A stretch of DNA of 64,000 bases from the NCBI GenBank assembly GCA_913060695.1, contig CAJXUA010000006.1, positions 124,001 to 188,000 on the forward strand, written 5' to 3'. The stretch comes from an uncultured Gammaproteobacteria bacterium (GTDB lineage Bacteria > Pseudomonadota > Gammaproteobacteria > Pseudomonadales > Pseudohongiellaceae). A program made the translations under genes and the position numbers. This document shows positions 7,432 to 17,600 of the stretch, piece after piece; the first letter of the stretch is position 1; each line of letters begins with the position of its first letter. A model generated the notes under the pieces. The model searched no databases. It was given only the letters and a program-made list of their open reading frames with translations, and had not been told where the DNA came from.

Positions 7432-10400
7432 ACGGTGCGAATGTTTTTCTCAAGATAGTGGCACTGCCACGCCTAGTCTTATTGGTCGTCATAATGTTAG
7501 CTCTAGCGGGACTTGCTTCCTACGGCTCTATGGCGCGGCAGGAAGACCCCTTCTTCCCGGCACGAACAGGTCTGATTACCATTCTCTATCCTGGAGCGCC
7601 GGCGGAGACTATGGAGCGCCTCGTACTCGAGCCTCTTCAAGACGAAATTTCCCAGGTCGAAGAAGTATTAGAGTTCTCCGCCACAGCACGAACAGGCGTA
7701 GCTCTAGTAACGGTAGGATTGCTGGACTCTATCTATGACACCGACGCTGCATGGGATCGCGTGCGTATCGCCATGAACCGTGCGCGCACGGAGTTTCCCG
7801 ATGGCGTCCAAGACCTGACCCTGGAAGACCGTTTGACGGGCCTTCCAGCGGTTGTCTTAGCCGTGGCAGGAGACTCCTCTATAGTTACCTTGAGCCAGGC
7901 AGCGGAGCAGCTCAAGCGGCAACTGATGAACTTGCCTGGCGTCTCTAGAATCGAGCTAGAGGGCGACAGCAAGGAGCAAATAAATATAGCGCTACGCGAC
8001 GCAGAGATGGCAAGGCTCGGTATCAGCCCCGGCGCACTCGCGAATCTGATTGGTCAACGCAACCAGGTAGCGCCAGGTGGCTTTCTAGTAGTAGGTGACA
8101 CGCGGGTCAATCTACTTAGCAATAACGAATTCACGAGCATCGACTCATTGCGTAACACGCAGATACCCATACCCAGTGGTGGCAGCGTGCCCCTCTCTGC
8201 AATTGCACAAGTTTGGCGTTCCGCCACAGAGCCTCCGGCCCCTAGCACATGGCAAGACGGCGAGCAGGTTGTAGCGCTCGGTATTTATGCACAGAACAAT
8301 CAAGTCGATGCGATCGCTTTCGGTGAGAATGTCCGTGAGCGTGTTGCACAGATAAAAGAAGACTTCGCGCCCTTAACTATTCAAGAGATGTTCTACCAAC
8401 CAGAACAGGTCGACAAGCGCTTGAGCGATCTACAAGGTAATCTTCTCGTTAGCATGGGGATCATCACCTTGATCCTGTTCTATGGTATGGGTTGGCGCAT
8501 GGGGATCCTGGTGGCGAGTATGCTGCCGCTAGTCACGTTGATTAGCCTCGGCGTCTACGACTTCGCAGGAGGTGTCCTTCATCAGATCGCCGTCATTGGT
8601 CTAGTCATATCCCTGGGTATCTTGATCGACAATGCCATCGTGATGGTAGAGAACATTCAGCATAGGCTCAATGATGGAGAGACTCGGGCAGACGCCCTGC
8701 GTTCAGCCGTCGTGGAGTTAGCTGGGCCACTCGGCGCCTCAACTGCTACTACGTTGGCGGCGTTCACACCACTACTACTCTCCAAGGGAGGCACAGCAGA
8801 CTTCACTCGGGGTATTCCAGTAATGATTATGCTGACCCTTAGCATCAGCTATTTGTTGGCGGTTAGTATCGCGCCATTGCTAGCGGCGCGCTTTCTGAAG
8901 CCGAATGCCTCCACTCGCACTGAGTGGATCGAAACACTTGGCAATAGCCTAGCAAGATTTAGTCGCCGTTTTCCGAAATCTATAGTGCTGGGAGGCTTAT
9001 CGCTACCGGTGTTGAGTTTTCTTTTAGTGCCTCTGTTGAGTTTTCAATTTTTCCCCAACGCAGATAGGCCGCAGGTAGTAATTGAGATGTTCTTGCCAGA
9101 GGGCACCGATATCTCGCGAACCAATACCATGGCAGAGACTCTCGAACGAGAGCTGCGCGCGCGCGATGGTGTCGTCAGCATTCACCGCTTCGTCGGCGAC
9201 ACAGGGCCGGGCTTCTATTACAACCTTCCCCTCGCCTCGCAGTCGCCCAACCGTGCCAGACTGGTGGTTAATACTCAGAGATTGGAACAGACCGCTGGCA
9301 TTATCGAGTGGGTGCGGGAGCGCGCAGCGTCGAACTATCCCGAGTTGGAAATTGTTGCGGGAACCCTCGCACAGGGGCCGCCTCGTGTCGCGCCAGTCGA
9401 GGTCCGGGTCTATCACAGTAATGACGAGTCTCGACTCCTTGCTGCAGAGAAATTATTCGCTCTATTAAAGGGAATCCCCGGTGCAGTAGACGTGCGCACA
9501 GATATCGACAATGGCACCCCGGTGCTGCGCATTGTAGTCGATGACGCGAGCGCGCAGCGCTATGGATTAGGCCGCGTGGACATCGCACAAACGCTATTCG
9601 CACGCAGCCTTGGCCTACCCATTGAGCAATACAGACAAGAGTTAGACCCGGTCCCTATAGTACTGCGATCCAACGAAGGTACTCGCTTAAGTGTGTCAGA
9701 GGTCATGTCGAGCTATATATTTAATCAGGCCAATGAGCCCATTCCAATAAGCCTGATCGGCCGCACAGAGGCGGATTGGAATGTGGCGAGTATCCACCAC
9801 CGCAATGGCGTGCGCGTGTTGACGATCACTAGTGGCTTAGCGGAAGGCTATAGCTTCAGCAATATCGTCGATGAACTCAATGAAGGCTTGCTCTCCGATC
9901 CCTTTCCGGATGGCACCCGCATCGAGTATGGCGGAGACCTCGAGAGTTCGGATGAGGCGAATCAAGCGATATTCGCAGTAGCCCCTATTGGCATACTCTT
10001 GTTGTTGTTCTTCCTGCTTTTACAGTTCAACTCATACAAGCGTGTGGGTATCGTATTATTGACGGTTCCGCTTGCGGCTGCGGGCATCTTCCCTGGCTTG
10101 ATACTTAGTGACTCTCCATTTGGTTTTCAGCCGCTACTGGGTGTCATCGCGTTAGTTGGTATCGTGGTAAACAATGCGATAGTCCTGATCGACTATATCG
10201 ATCAGCAATTGCGTGCTGGTGGAGACCTTGCTAGCGCAGTCGATGACGCGGTAGCGCGACGTACGCGACCCATTTTGTTGACGACGGCCACGACAGTCAC
10301 CGGCTTATTGCCATTGGCCCTTTCTTCCTCGACACTATGGCCTCCGATGGCTTGGGCCATTATTTCGGGACTGATAGCGTCGACGATGTTAACGCTATTG

Positions 10401-10484
10401 GTAGTCCCTGCGGTTTGCCGACTGAGCTTAGGGCCACGTAAGCCGAAAGCAACTAGATTGAAGTCTGCATTAGATGTGAATTAA
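7428..10484 (+). CDS. RND efflux permease (AcrB/HAE1 type)
   Basis: Inner-membrane proton-driven pump of 1018 residues, the usual size for the family. It starts inside the adaptor gene (ATGA overlap), which indicates translational coupling. There is a first transmembrane helix near the N-terminus, a large periplasmic porter loop, a block of helices with the proton-relay motif GILIDNAIVMVENI (about 390-410), a second periplasmic loop and a final helix block with GIVVNNAIVLIDYI. The first relay region keeps Asp and the second is Asn-rich, as in many HAE1 members. Substrates cannot be read from sequence; regulation is probably by the divergent TetR protein. Confidence 0.92.
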   Translation: MNGANVFLKIVALPRLVLLVVIMLALAGLASYGSMARQEDPFFPARTGLITILYPGAPAETMERLVLEPLQDEISQVEEVLEFSATARTGVALVTVGLLDSIYDTDAAWDRVRIAMNRARTEFPDGVQDLTLEDRLTGLPAVVLAVAGDSSIVTLSQAAEQLKRQLMNLPGVSRIELEGDSKEQINIALRDAEMARLGISPGALANLIGQRNQVAPGGFLVVGDTRVNLLSNNEFTSIDSLRNTQIPIPSGGSVPLSAIAQVWRSATEPPAPSTWQDGEQVVALGIYAQNNQVDAIAFGENVRERVAQIKEDFAPLTIQEMFYQPEQVDKRLSDLQGNLLVSMGIITLILFYGMGWRMGILVASMLPLVTLISLGVYDFAGGVLHQIAVIGLVISLGILIDNAIVMVENIQHRLNDGETRADALRSAVVELAGPLGASTATTLAAFTPLLLSKGGTADFTRGIPVMIMLTLSISYLLAVSIAPLLAARFLKPNASTRTEWIETLGNSLARFSRRFPKSIVLGGLSLPVLSFLLVPLLSFQFFPNADRPQVVIEMFLPEGTDISRTNTMAETLERELRARDGVVSIHRFVGDTGPGFYYNLPLASQSPNRARLVVNTQRLEQTAGIIEWVRERAASNYPELEIVAGTLAQGPPRVAPVEVRVYHSNDESRLLAAEKLFALLKGIPGAVDVRTDIDNGTPVLRIVVDDASAQRYGLGRVDIAQTLFARSLGLPIEQYRQELDPVPIVLRSNEGTRLSVSEVMSSYIFNQANEPIPISLIGRTEADWNVASIHHRNGVRVLTITSGLAEGYSFSNIVDELNEGLLSDPFPDGTRIEYGGDLESSDEANQAIFAVAPIGILLLLFFLLLQFNSYKRVGIVLLTVPLAAAGIFPGLILSDSPFGFQPLLGVIALVGIVVNNAIVLIDYIDQQLRAGGDLASAVDDAVARRTRPILLTTATTVTGLLPLALSSSTLWPPMAWAIISGLIASTMLTLLVVPAVCRLSLGPRKPKATRLKSALDVN

Positions 10485-10493
10485 GGATATGAG

Positions 10494-10913
10494 ATGTTGA
10501 AACCAGAAGAGTTCATGGAGCGCGGCGCGGATAAACTTCCCGGTCTCCTCGATATAGTCGTCACCAAGATTAGCGCGGAACAAATTGTTGCGCAGATCGA
10601 TGTGAAGGAAAAACACATGGCGCCAAATGGCTATATGCATGCCGGTGCAGTTGTTACCTTAGCCGATACGACGACGGGCTATGGTTGCATTGCGAATCTC
10701 CCCGAAGGGGCTACAGGCTTCACCACGGTAGAGCTAAAATCGAATCATTTAGGAACCGCAAGGTCAGGAATAATCGAATCGGTGGCGACTCCAGTGCATC
10801 TTGGTAGATCTACTCAAGTTTGGGACGCCGTGGTGACCGAGAAAGCCACCGGCAAGACTTTAGCTTTATTCCGCTGTACGCAAATGATCCTCTATCCAAA
10901 GCCTAAGGTTTGA
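10494..10913 (+). CDS. PaaI-type hotdog-fold thioesterase
   Basis: Protein of 139 residues with a single hotdog domain. The segment NGYMHAGAVVTLADTTTGYG matches the active-site helix region of PaaI/YdiI-type acyl-CoA thioesterases, with the Asn-Gly-x-x-His-Gly/Ala pattern and an acidic residue in LAD. The likely reaction is hydrolysis of an acyl- or aryl-CoA ester in the cytoplasm. It starts 9 bases after the RND permease and is probably in the same operon, followed after 16 bases by a tautomerase gene; the pair suggests handling of an aromatic or unsaturated acid, which is inference. Confidence 0.8.
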   Translation: MLKPEEFMERGADKLPGLLDIVVTKISAEQIVAQIDVKEKHMAPNGYMHAGAVVTLADTTTGYGCIANLPEGATGFTTVELKSNHLGTARSGIIESVATPVHLGRSTQVWDAVVTEKATGKTLALFRCTQMILYPKPKV

Positions 10914-10929
10914 AGAGTAAGGAGTAAGC

Positions 10930-11124
10930 ATGCCCATTATTAAAGTGGAAATATTAGAAGGCAGATCCCGCGAGAAAAAACGTGAACTCGCAAAGGTTTT
11001 GACGAAGGAGACCGCGCGAATTATTAACGTGAGCGAGGCTTCTATCTTTGTTGTGATCGACGAGGTTAAGAAAGAGAACTGGGCAGTCGGCGGAGAATTA
11101 CTCGTCGACAAATACCCCGATTAA
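10930..11124 (+). CDS. 4-oxalocrotonate tautomerase-family enzyme
   Basis: Small enzyme of 64 residues with the 4-OT fold. The sequence begins Met-Pro, so removal of Met gives the catalytic N-terminal Pro1; basic residues follow at REKKRELAK and the family pattern ITKETARIINV..IFVVIDE is clear (here VLTKETARI...ASIFVVIDEV). Known members convert 2-hydroxymuconate to the 2-oxo form or act as related dehalogenases; the substrate here is unknown. It is the last gene of the pump operon and ends 15 bases before a convergent gene. Confidence 0.85.
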   Translation: MPIIKVEILEGRSREKKRELAKVLTKETARIINVSEASIFVVIDEVKKENWAVGGELLVDKYPD

Positions 11125-11139
11125 TTAAGGCTTGGCGTT

Positions 11140-11655
11140 TTACAGGTCGCGCAAGAGAGCATTAATTTGTCCCGTCAGCGCGGGATCACCTGAAGAATAA
11201 CTCAGGGCTCGCCTTGCGAAGCCCTCCGCTTCGCTAGCCCTTCCTTGTTGTGCACGCACGCTCGCTAGTCGGTACCAGAACAGGGCATCCCGTGGGTTAA
11301 TGCGTAGGGCTCTTTCGCTTAATGCCGCAGCTCTCTCTAAGTCTCCTTCGGCGATCGCGGCATCGACGCCAGCCAACAGTGTAGAGGCGGCGCTTGCAGG
11401 AGCGGCAGGTTCAGAAGGGGCTGGGGTCACTATTGCGGGGCTGCGCGCAGGCGGGTTTTGCGTCGGTGGAAACTCATTGCGCTGAATAGGGGCGTTGCCA
11501 GGCAACTCCTCTCGGCTCGTATTCGCCGGTTGCTGCTCGATGGCGCCGGTGGAATCACGGGACTCTATTGGCGCGGGAATGCCGCGGCCAGTGCTATAGG
11601 TGGCGCAGCTAGCAAGAATACTGAAACTTAAAATCCAACTTATACGTAGAATCAC
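11140..11655 (-). CDS. TPR lipoprotein next to PBP1B
   Basis: Protein of 171 residues with a lipoprotein signal (MILRISWILSFSIL, lipobox LASC, Cys17), a Pro/Ala-rich linker (about 25-90) and a C-terminal tetratricopeptide repeat pair (AERALRINPRDALFWYRLASV and following). Its start overlaps the end of the PBP1B gene by 4 bases, so the two are co-translated. This position and domain plan suggest an outer-membrane partner of the peptidoglycan synthase, comparable in role to LpoB or the TPR lipoproteins found beside mrcB in pseudomonads; that role is inference. It is not an LpoB sequence homologue as far as I can see. Confidence 0.75.
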   Translation of the reverse strand: MILRISWILSFSILASCATYSTGRGIPAPIESRDSTGAIEQQPANTSREELPGNAPIQRNEFPPTQNPPARSPAIVTPAPSEPAAPASAASTLLAGVDAAIAEGDLERAAALSERALRINPRDALFWYRLASVRAQQGRASEAEGFARRALSYSSGDPALTGQINALLRDL

Positions 11656-13985
11656 CGGCCTAAACCTCGCACTCGATCGAAAATACTCTGAAGGATTGAC
11701 TCGTCGTCTTCGCAGCTCACGGCACTATCGGGTAGACGGCCAGGCATGAAGGGCAGAGACATTGGGGTGCGACAGTCGCGGTCGCTGGCCCGTTGAACGG
11801 CTTGTGGCGCGATGTCTTGCCAAACGATCTTAGAGGGAGGCAAAGTCAGACGCGGCTTAATATTGAGATCGCTCATCAGTTCGCTCCATACCCGCAAGGC
11901 GCCAGTTGCCCCGGTCAAACCCGTGTCGCGATTGTCGTCGTAGCCGAGCCACACTACTCCCACTAAGTCGTCTCCATAGCCAGCGAACCAACTATCGCGA
12001 AGGTCGTTGGTGGTGCCGGTCTTTCCTGCAAGTGGGAGGCTGTCTTCCATGCGCCCAGTGACGCTCTTTGCGGTGCCACGTTTGAATACGCCTTGCAGCG
12101 CATACTCCAGAAGATACATCGACTCGGGGTCGCTAACCTGCACGGTTTCGATACCGTAGCGTTCTAGGCGTTCGCCCTGCGCAGTGGTGACCGCCTCGAC
12201 CGCTCGCAATGGGGAGCGGAAGCCGTTGCTAGCGAGAGTTTGATAGAGCTGCGCAACCTCGATAGGGGACATGTCGATGGCGCCCAATAGCAGCGAGGGG
12301 TAGAGCGGGATATTGCCGTTGTAACCGAGCTTTTCCAACATTCGCGCAACCGAGTCGATGCCCAGTTGCATGCCGAGATCGACAGTAGCTAAGTTCATAG
12401 AGCGCTCTAGGGCGTCGAATAGATAGACATCTCCGTAGAGCTTGTCGTCGTAATTTGTCGGCGACCATACCTGAGAACCTGACAAGGGAATGCTGACGGG
12501 GCGGTCGGCCAATACCGATGCGAGGGAATACTGGCGCGACTCTAAAGCCGCAAGATAGATCGCGGGCTTTACTAATGAGCCTATCGGGCGCCGAGCATTG
12601 AGTGCGCGGTTGAAACCGGCGTAGCCGCGTTGCCGGCCGCCCGCAAGGCCACGCACCTCACCGGTTATGGCATCACTAATGACAACGGCTGCCTCTAGAT
12701 GCCCATCAGAGCCGTTTGCCGAGGCACGCTCCACCGACTTCACTGAGGCTTCGAGATTCGCGTCGATCAAACTCTGTACGCGCAGGTCAAGGGTTGTGAA
12801 GATCCGGAGGCCTTCTGTCTGTAAGGCCTCTCTGTCGTAGTCCCGCGCTAGGTTATCCCGCACTAGCTCCAAGAAGGCTGGGTAGGTTCGGCCGCGACTA
12901 GGGGCGCTGGAGGCCACTTTTAGTGGCTCGCGCGTGGCGGTAGTGTTTTGCTGGGCGGTGATATAGCCCTGGCTAAGCATGCGTCCCAACACGATATCGC
13001 GTCGCTGCGTAGCGCGCTCTGGGTAGCGTCGTGGGTTGTAATAGGAAGCGCCCCGCGGCAGACCCGCCAGCGTCGCGAGTTCCGCTAGAGATAGCTCGCT
13101 CAGAGGGCGCGAGAAATAGTATTCGGCGGCGAGTGCGAAGCCGTGGATCGCTCGATTGCCTTGTTGGCCGAGGAAGACCTCGTTCATATAGGCCTCGAGT
13201 ATCTCTTCCTTGCTGAAGTGCAGCTCAAGCGCGAGCGCCATGAGTGCCTCTTCGACCTTGCGGCGCAATGTCTGCTGCCGGCTCAGGTACAGATTCTTGA
13301 CGAGCTGCTGAGTCAGCGTGCTGCCACCCTGTACGATGCTGCCGGCCTTCAAGTTCGCGACGAAGGCGCGGCCTATTCCGATTGGGTCCACTCCAAAATG
13401 GCTGAAGAAGCGCTGATCCTCCACGGCGATGACGGCGTCGACGAGTTCCTGTGGCACGTCACTTAGCCGCACCGGAACACGGTCCTCGCCAGTGTTTGGG
13501 TTGATCTGGGCGATCTCCGCAGGCTCTAGGCGCACCAGAGCGAGGTCGCCAGTATTATTGTCGCCCCAAAGCGCGCGGACCTGGCGCCCATCGAATTCAA
13601 CATTCAAGGAGAGACTAGGTTCGGCGCCATCCCAGAAATCGAAGCCGCGTGACCATAGGCGTATCCGCGAAGGGCTGCGTTGATATTCACCAGGCCCTTC
13701 GACCTGCGTGGTCTCCCTATAACCAAGAGTATCGAGATAGTCGCTCAGCTGCGCTTGGCTAATAGTTGCACCGGCATAGAGCTCCACGGGGCGTGCATAC
13801 AGGCGCGCGGGCAGCGCCCATTGCAGCGCCTCGAAGTCACGCCTTACTTCGAAATCGATCCATACACACCACAGCACTACGACAGCGACAAAGGCTAGGC
13901 TAAGGCGCTTTATTAATGGCCAGCAGCGCCGCTTCCGTGGGGCTTGTTGGCCGTGCTGATCTGTCTCGGGTTTACTTTTGTCCAT
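11652..13985 (-). CDS. mrcB: Penicillin-binding protein 1B, bifunctional peptidoglycan synthase
   Basis: Class A PBP of 777 residues that polymerises and cross-links peptidoglycan at the inner membrane. It has a basic cytoplasmic head, one transmembrane helix (about 25-45), a UB2H-type domain (about 60-145), a glycosyltransferase domain with catalytic Glu189 in AVEDQRFFSHFG and QGGSTLTQQLVKNL, and a transpeptidase domain with the nucleophile in GSLVKP (about residue 460), SMN-type motif SMNLA and KTGTTND. The UB2H region separates it from PBP1A. It is followed with a 4-base overlap by a TPR lipoprotein gene. No good ribosome binding site precedes the ATG, but a stop codon lies just upstream in frame and no other early start fits. 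Confidence 0.92.
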   Translation of the reverse strand: MDKSKPETDQHGQQAPRKRRCWPLIKRLSLAFVAVVVLWCVWIDFEVRRDFEALQWALPARLYARPVELYAGATISQAQLSDYLDTLGYRETTQVEGPGEYQRSPSRIRLWSRGFDFWDGAEPSLSLNVEFDGRQVRALWGDNNTGDLALVRLEPAEIAQINPNTGEDRVPVRLSDVPQELVDAVIAVEDQRFFSHFGVDPIGIGRAFVANLKAGSIVQGGSTLTQQLVKNLYLSRQQTLRRKVEEALMALALELHFSKEEILEAYMNEVFLGQQGNRAIHGFALAAEYYFSRPLSELSLAELATLAGLPRGASYYNPRRYPERATQRRDIVLGRMLSQGYITAQQNTTATREPLKVASSAPSRGRTYPAFLELVRDNLARDYDREALQTEGLRIFTTLDLRVQSLIDANLEASVKSVERASANGSDGHLEAAVVISDAITGEVRGLAGGRQRGYAGFNRALNARRPIGSLVKPAIYLAALESRQYSLASVLADRPVSIPLSGSQVWSPTNYDDKLYGDVYLFDALERSMNLATVDLGMQLGIDSVARMLEKLGYNGNIPLYPSLLLGAIDMSPIEVAQLYQTLASNGFRSPLRAVEAVTTAQGERLERYGIETVQVSDPESMYLLEYALQGVFKRGTAKSVTGRMEDSLPLAGKTGTTNDLRDSWFAGYGDDLVGVVWLGYDDNRDTGLTGATGALRVWSELMSDLNIKPRLTLPPSKIVWQDIAPQAVQRASDRDCRTPMSLPFMPGRLPDSAVSCEDDESILQSIFDRVRGLGR

Positions 13986-14198
13986 AAGGGGGCATTATTG
14001 CATTTGCGCGGGCTCTACTGCTACGAGCTTGGCATCTAGTACACGAGGATTGACGAATGGTTCACGGCTCTTGGACTGCAAAGTGTCATATAAAGTTTGC
14101 CCACACTGCATTGCCAGGCTGCCCCGCCCTAACTTGAGTCTAGCTGGCATACTTCCTTCCCTGATGATTGACTAAGAAAAGCAAAGAGGTTCTAAGCG

Positions 14199-14549
14199 AT
14201 GACGTGGCTGATTAGTAAGTATTTCCTCACTGCCGCAGTGATAGTTGTAGTGTCCGAGGTCGCAAAGCGTAGCGACAAATTCGGTGCACTACTCGCCGCT
14301 TTGCCTATGGTGACGGTTCTTACCTTGATTTGGCTCTATGTGGAGAATCAGTCGCAAGAGAAGATCGCCAATCATGCGTGGTACACCTTCTGGTATGTGC
14401 TGCCCACGTTGCCGATGTTTCTCGTGTTTCCCTTTATTCTACCTAGGCTCGGTTTCTGGACTGCGCTGCTCGCCTGCGTGGGTCTGACGATGTTGTGTTT
14501 CGCCCTATTTGCAGTCTTGGTGCGTCGCTTCGGCATTGAGCTGTTCTAG
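14199..14549 (+). CDS. DUF3147-type membrane protein
   Basis: Protein of 116 residues with four hydrophobic helices (about 5-20, 27-46, 62-82 and 88-108). The conserved opening helix followed by a short polar AKRSDKFGALLAALPMVTVLTL stretch resembles the DUF3147 family of small inner-membrane proteins. Function is unknown. It is a single gene with RBS-like AGAGG about 10 bases before the ATG, lying between the divergent PBP1B gene and dnaE2. Confidence 0.7.
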   Translation: MTWLISKYFLTAAVIVVVSEVAKRSDKFGALLAALPMVTVLTLIWLYVENQSQEKIANHAWYTFWYVLPTLPMFLVFPFILPRLGFWTALLACVGLTMLCFALFAVLVRRFGIELF

Positions 14550-14604
14550 TGATCGTCGGGACATCTGCGTTGCTCTAGGGATTGACTGCGTGAGGCATGA
14601 AGAA

Positions 14605-14624
14605 TACTGTATATATAAACAGTA
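14605..14624. promoter_or_regulatory. LexA (SOS) box of dnaE2
   Basis: TACTGTATATATAAACAGTA matches the gammaproteobacterial SOS box (CTG-N10-CAG) almost perfectly. It lies 14 bases before the ATG at 14639 and after the ATG at 14597 proposed by the ORF track, which rules out the earlier start. Confidence 0.95.
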
Positions 14625-14638
14625 TCTATGTGTGCCCC

Positions 14639-17600
14639 ATGAACTCCCTGCCCCCCTATGCTGAGCTGCATTGTCTCAGCAACTACACCTTCCTGCATGG
14701 CGCCTCCTCACCGGAGGAGCTAGTGACGCAAGCCTGTGCGCTTGCCTATGAGGCCTTGGCGATTACCGATGAATGCTCCTTGAGTGGAGTCGTGCGGGCC
14801 CATGTCGCCGCGCGGGGTACTCCTTTACATTTGCTGATTGGCAGTCGCTTCGTGTTAGACGATGGCCTGCGTTTCGTCCTCTTGGCACGCTCTCGGCGCG
14901 GCTATGGGCAGTTGTCTCATCTCATCACTCTAGGGCGTCGGGCCGCCAAGAAGGGTCACTACGCGCTCGATAGGGCGCTGGTTGAGGCTCAAGACCTTGG
15001 GGAGTGCTTGGCACTGTGGTTGCCTGGGCAGGTTGCGCAGCAAGACCAAGCGCAATGGCTGGCAGCCCGTTGCCCTGAGCGCACGTGGATTGCCGTAGAG
15101 CTACTACTGCATGGGCATGACAAAAGGCGTCTGGCCAGCTTGCAGGCCTTGGGGGAGCGGCTGGGCCTGCCTCTGACGGCCAGCGGCGCAGTCATGATGC
15201 ATGAGCCACAGCGACGCATGCTAAGGGACACTCTGACGGCGATCCGCTTAGGCAAGACACTGGCGCAGCTGGGCCGAGATGCGGCCCTCAACAGCGAACA
15301 ACACCTGCGCAGCAGGGAGCGGCTCGCTAAGCTCTATCCCCCCGCCTTGCTGGCTGAGTCCACCAAGATCGCCTCTCTTTGCGATTTCTCTCTCGACGAG
15401 CTGCGCTACGAATACCCACACGAACTGGTTCCCGCCGGGCACAGCGCCGCCTCTTGGCTGCGGGAGCTTACGCAGCGCGGTATGCGCGAGCGCTGGCCGG
15501 AGGGCCCCTCGGCCCGTGTACTAACACTAGTGGAGAAAGAGCTTAGTCTTGTGGCGGAGCTGCGCTATGAACACTTCTTTCTCACCGTTCATGACATCGT
15601 GGTGTTTGCTCGTAGCCGCCATATTCTCTGTCAGGGCCGCGGCTCGGCCGCTAACTCTGTGATCTGTTATTGCCTAGGCATCACCGCAGTGGACCCGGCA
15701 CGTATGCAATTGCTCTTCGAGCGTTTCCTATCTAAGGAGCGCGACGAGCCGCCGGATATCGATGTCGATTTCGAGCACGAGAGGCGCGAAGAGGTCATTC
15801 AATACATCTACTCCAAGTACGGCCGACATCGCGCGGCATTGGCGGCCACGGTGATCTGCTATCGCGCCCGCAGCGCCATTAGGGATGTCGCCGGCGTCCT
15901 CGGCATCAGTGCGCAGGATGAGGCGGTGCTTAGCAAGTCCGTGGACTGGTATGGGCGGGACTTCGACGAGACGCGGGAGGTGCCGGGTTTGGAGATGGCG
16001 CCCGAATGCTTCGCGCAGTTACAAAGCCTAGTGCGGACGCTGATGGGCTTTCCGCGGCATCTGTCGCAGCACGTGGGCGGCTTCGTGATCAGTCAGGGGC
16101 CCCTGTCTGAATTGGTGCCGGTCGAGAATGCGGCGATGGCTGATAGAACTGTTATTCAATGGGAAAAGGATGACCTAGAGGCGCTAGGCCTACTCAAGGT
16201 GGATGTGCTCGCCCTAGGTATGCTCACGACTATTCGCAAGGCCATCGATCTTGTCAATGATGCGCCCAAGGCGGCCGCCCCCCTCGCCCTGCATTCTATT
16301 CCGGTGGAAGACCCTAGTGTCTATGACATGATCTGTGGGGCGGATACGGTGGGTGTGTTTCAGATCGAGTCGCGTGCGCAGATGAGTATGCTGCCACGGC
16401 TGCGACCGAGGAACTATTACGACCTTGTGATTCAGATCGCCATCGTGCGGCCGGGTCCGATTCAAGGCAATATGGTGCACCCCTATCTTGCTAGGCGCAG
16501 CGGCAAGGAAGAGGTGGTGTACCCGAGCGAGCAGATTCGCGAGGTTTTGGCGCGCACGCTCGGTGTACCTATTTTCCAGGAACAGGTAATGAAGATCGCC
16601 ATCGTCGCAGCCGGTTTTAGCGGCGGCGAGGCGGATCAACTGCGCCGTGCGATGGCAGCTTGGAAGAAAAAGGGTGGTCTGGAACCTTTTCAAGAAAAAT
16701 TAGCCAATGGCATGCGCGAGCGCGGCTATTCGGAACAATTTTCCTCGCAGATCTATAGCCAGATAAAGGGCTTTGCGGACTATGGCTTTCCCGAATCGCA
16801 CTCGGCTAGTTTTGCGCTTCTAGCCTATGTCTCTTCATGGTTGAAGTGCCACCACCCTGCCGCCTTCACTTGCGCCCTACTTAACAGCCAGCCTATGGGT
16901 TTCTATGCGCCAGCCCAGTTAGTTCAGGACGCTGTTCGCCATGGCGTTCTGGTATTGCCGGTTGATGTGAACAATAGTGAGTGGGATTGCACACTGATAT
17001 ACGAGGCGGAGGCAGCCCCCGCAATTCGTCTAGGCCTGCGTCAGGTAAAAGGGCTTTCCAGAGCAGGGGGGCAACAGCTTTGCGAGGCGCGGCAGGCCGG
17101 GCCGTATCGCAGCGTGCAATCTCTGGTGGAGCGTAGCGGCATCAATGCCCGCGATAGAGAGAGTCTGGCCGCGGCAGATGCGTTACGACCTCTGTCTCAG
17201 GATCGTTATCGAGCATTCTGGGATGTTGCGGGCTATGAGGAGAAACTGCCACTGTTCGAGACCGGGCAGGATTGGCCGGAGGCTGCGCAGCTGCCCATTA
17301 TGCTGCCCAAGCCTTCGGAGGCGCAGAACATCATGGCCGACTATAACAGTACTGGCTTGACGCTGCGGCGCCATCCCATGGCGCTCCTGCGCGATCACCT
17401 GCGAGCCTATCATGTGCGGCCCGCGCAAGAATTAGCGCAGCTCAGGGATGGGCTTGGCGTGAAGGTGGCAGGTGTGGTGACTTCTCGTCAAAGACCTCAA
17501 ACAGCGTCGGGAGTCACCTTTATGACGCTAGAGGACGAAAGCGGATTTCTGAATGTCGTGGTATGGCCCACCGTAGCGGCGCAGTCGCCTCTAGTCGTAC

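Noticed and set aside
13978-14175. 65-codon plus-strand ORF between mrcB and the DUF3147 gene
   Set aside because: No ribosome binding site, odd composition, and it starts inside the mrcB start region.
14597-14638. Upstream ATG of dnaE2 given by the ORF track
   Set aside because: The LexA box (14605-14624) lies after it, so the start would be upstream of or within the operator-promoter.
16214-16693. 159-codon minus-strand ORF inside dnaE2
   Set aside because: Antisense shadow of a clear polymerase gene; no family pattern.
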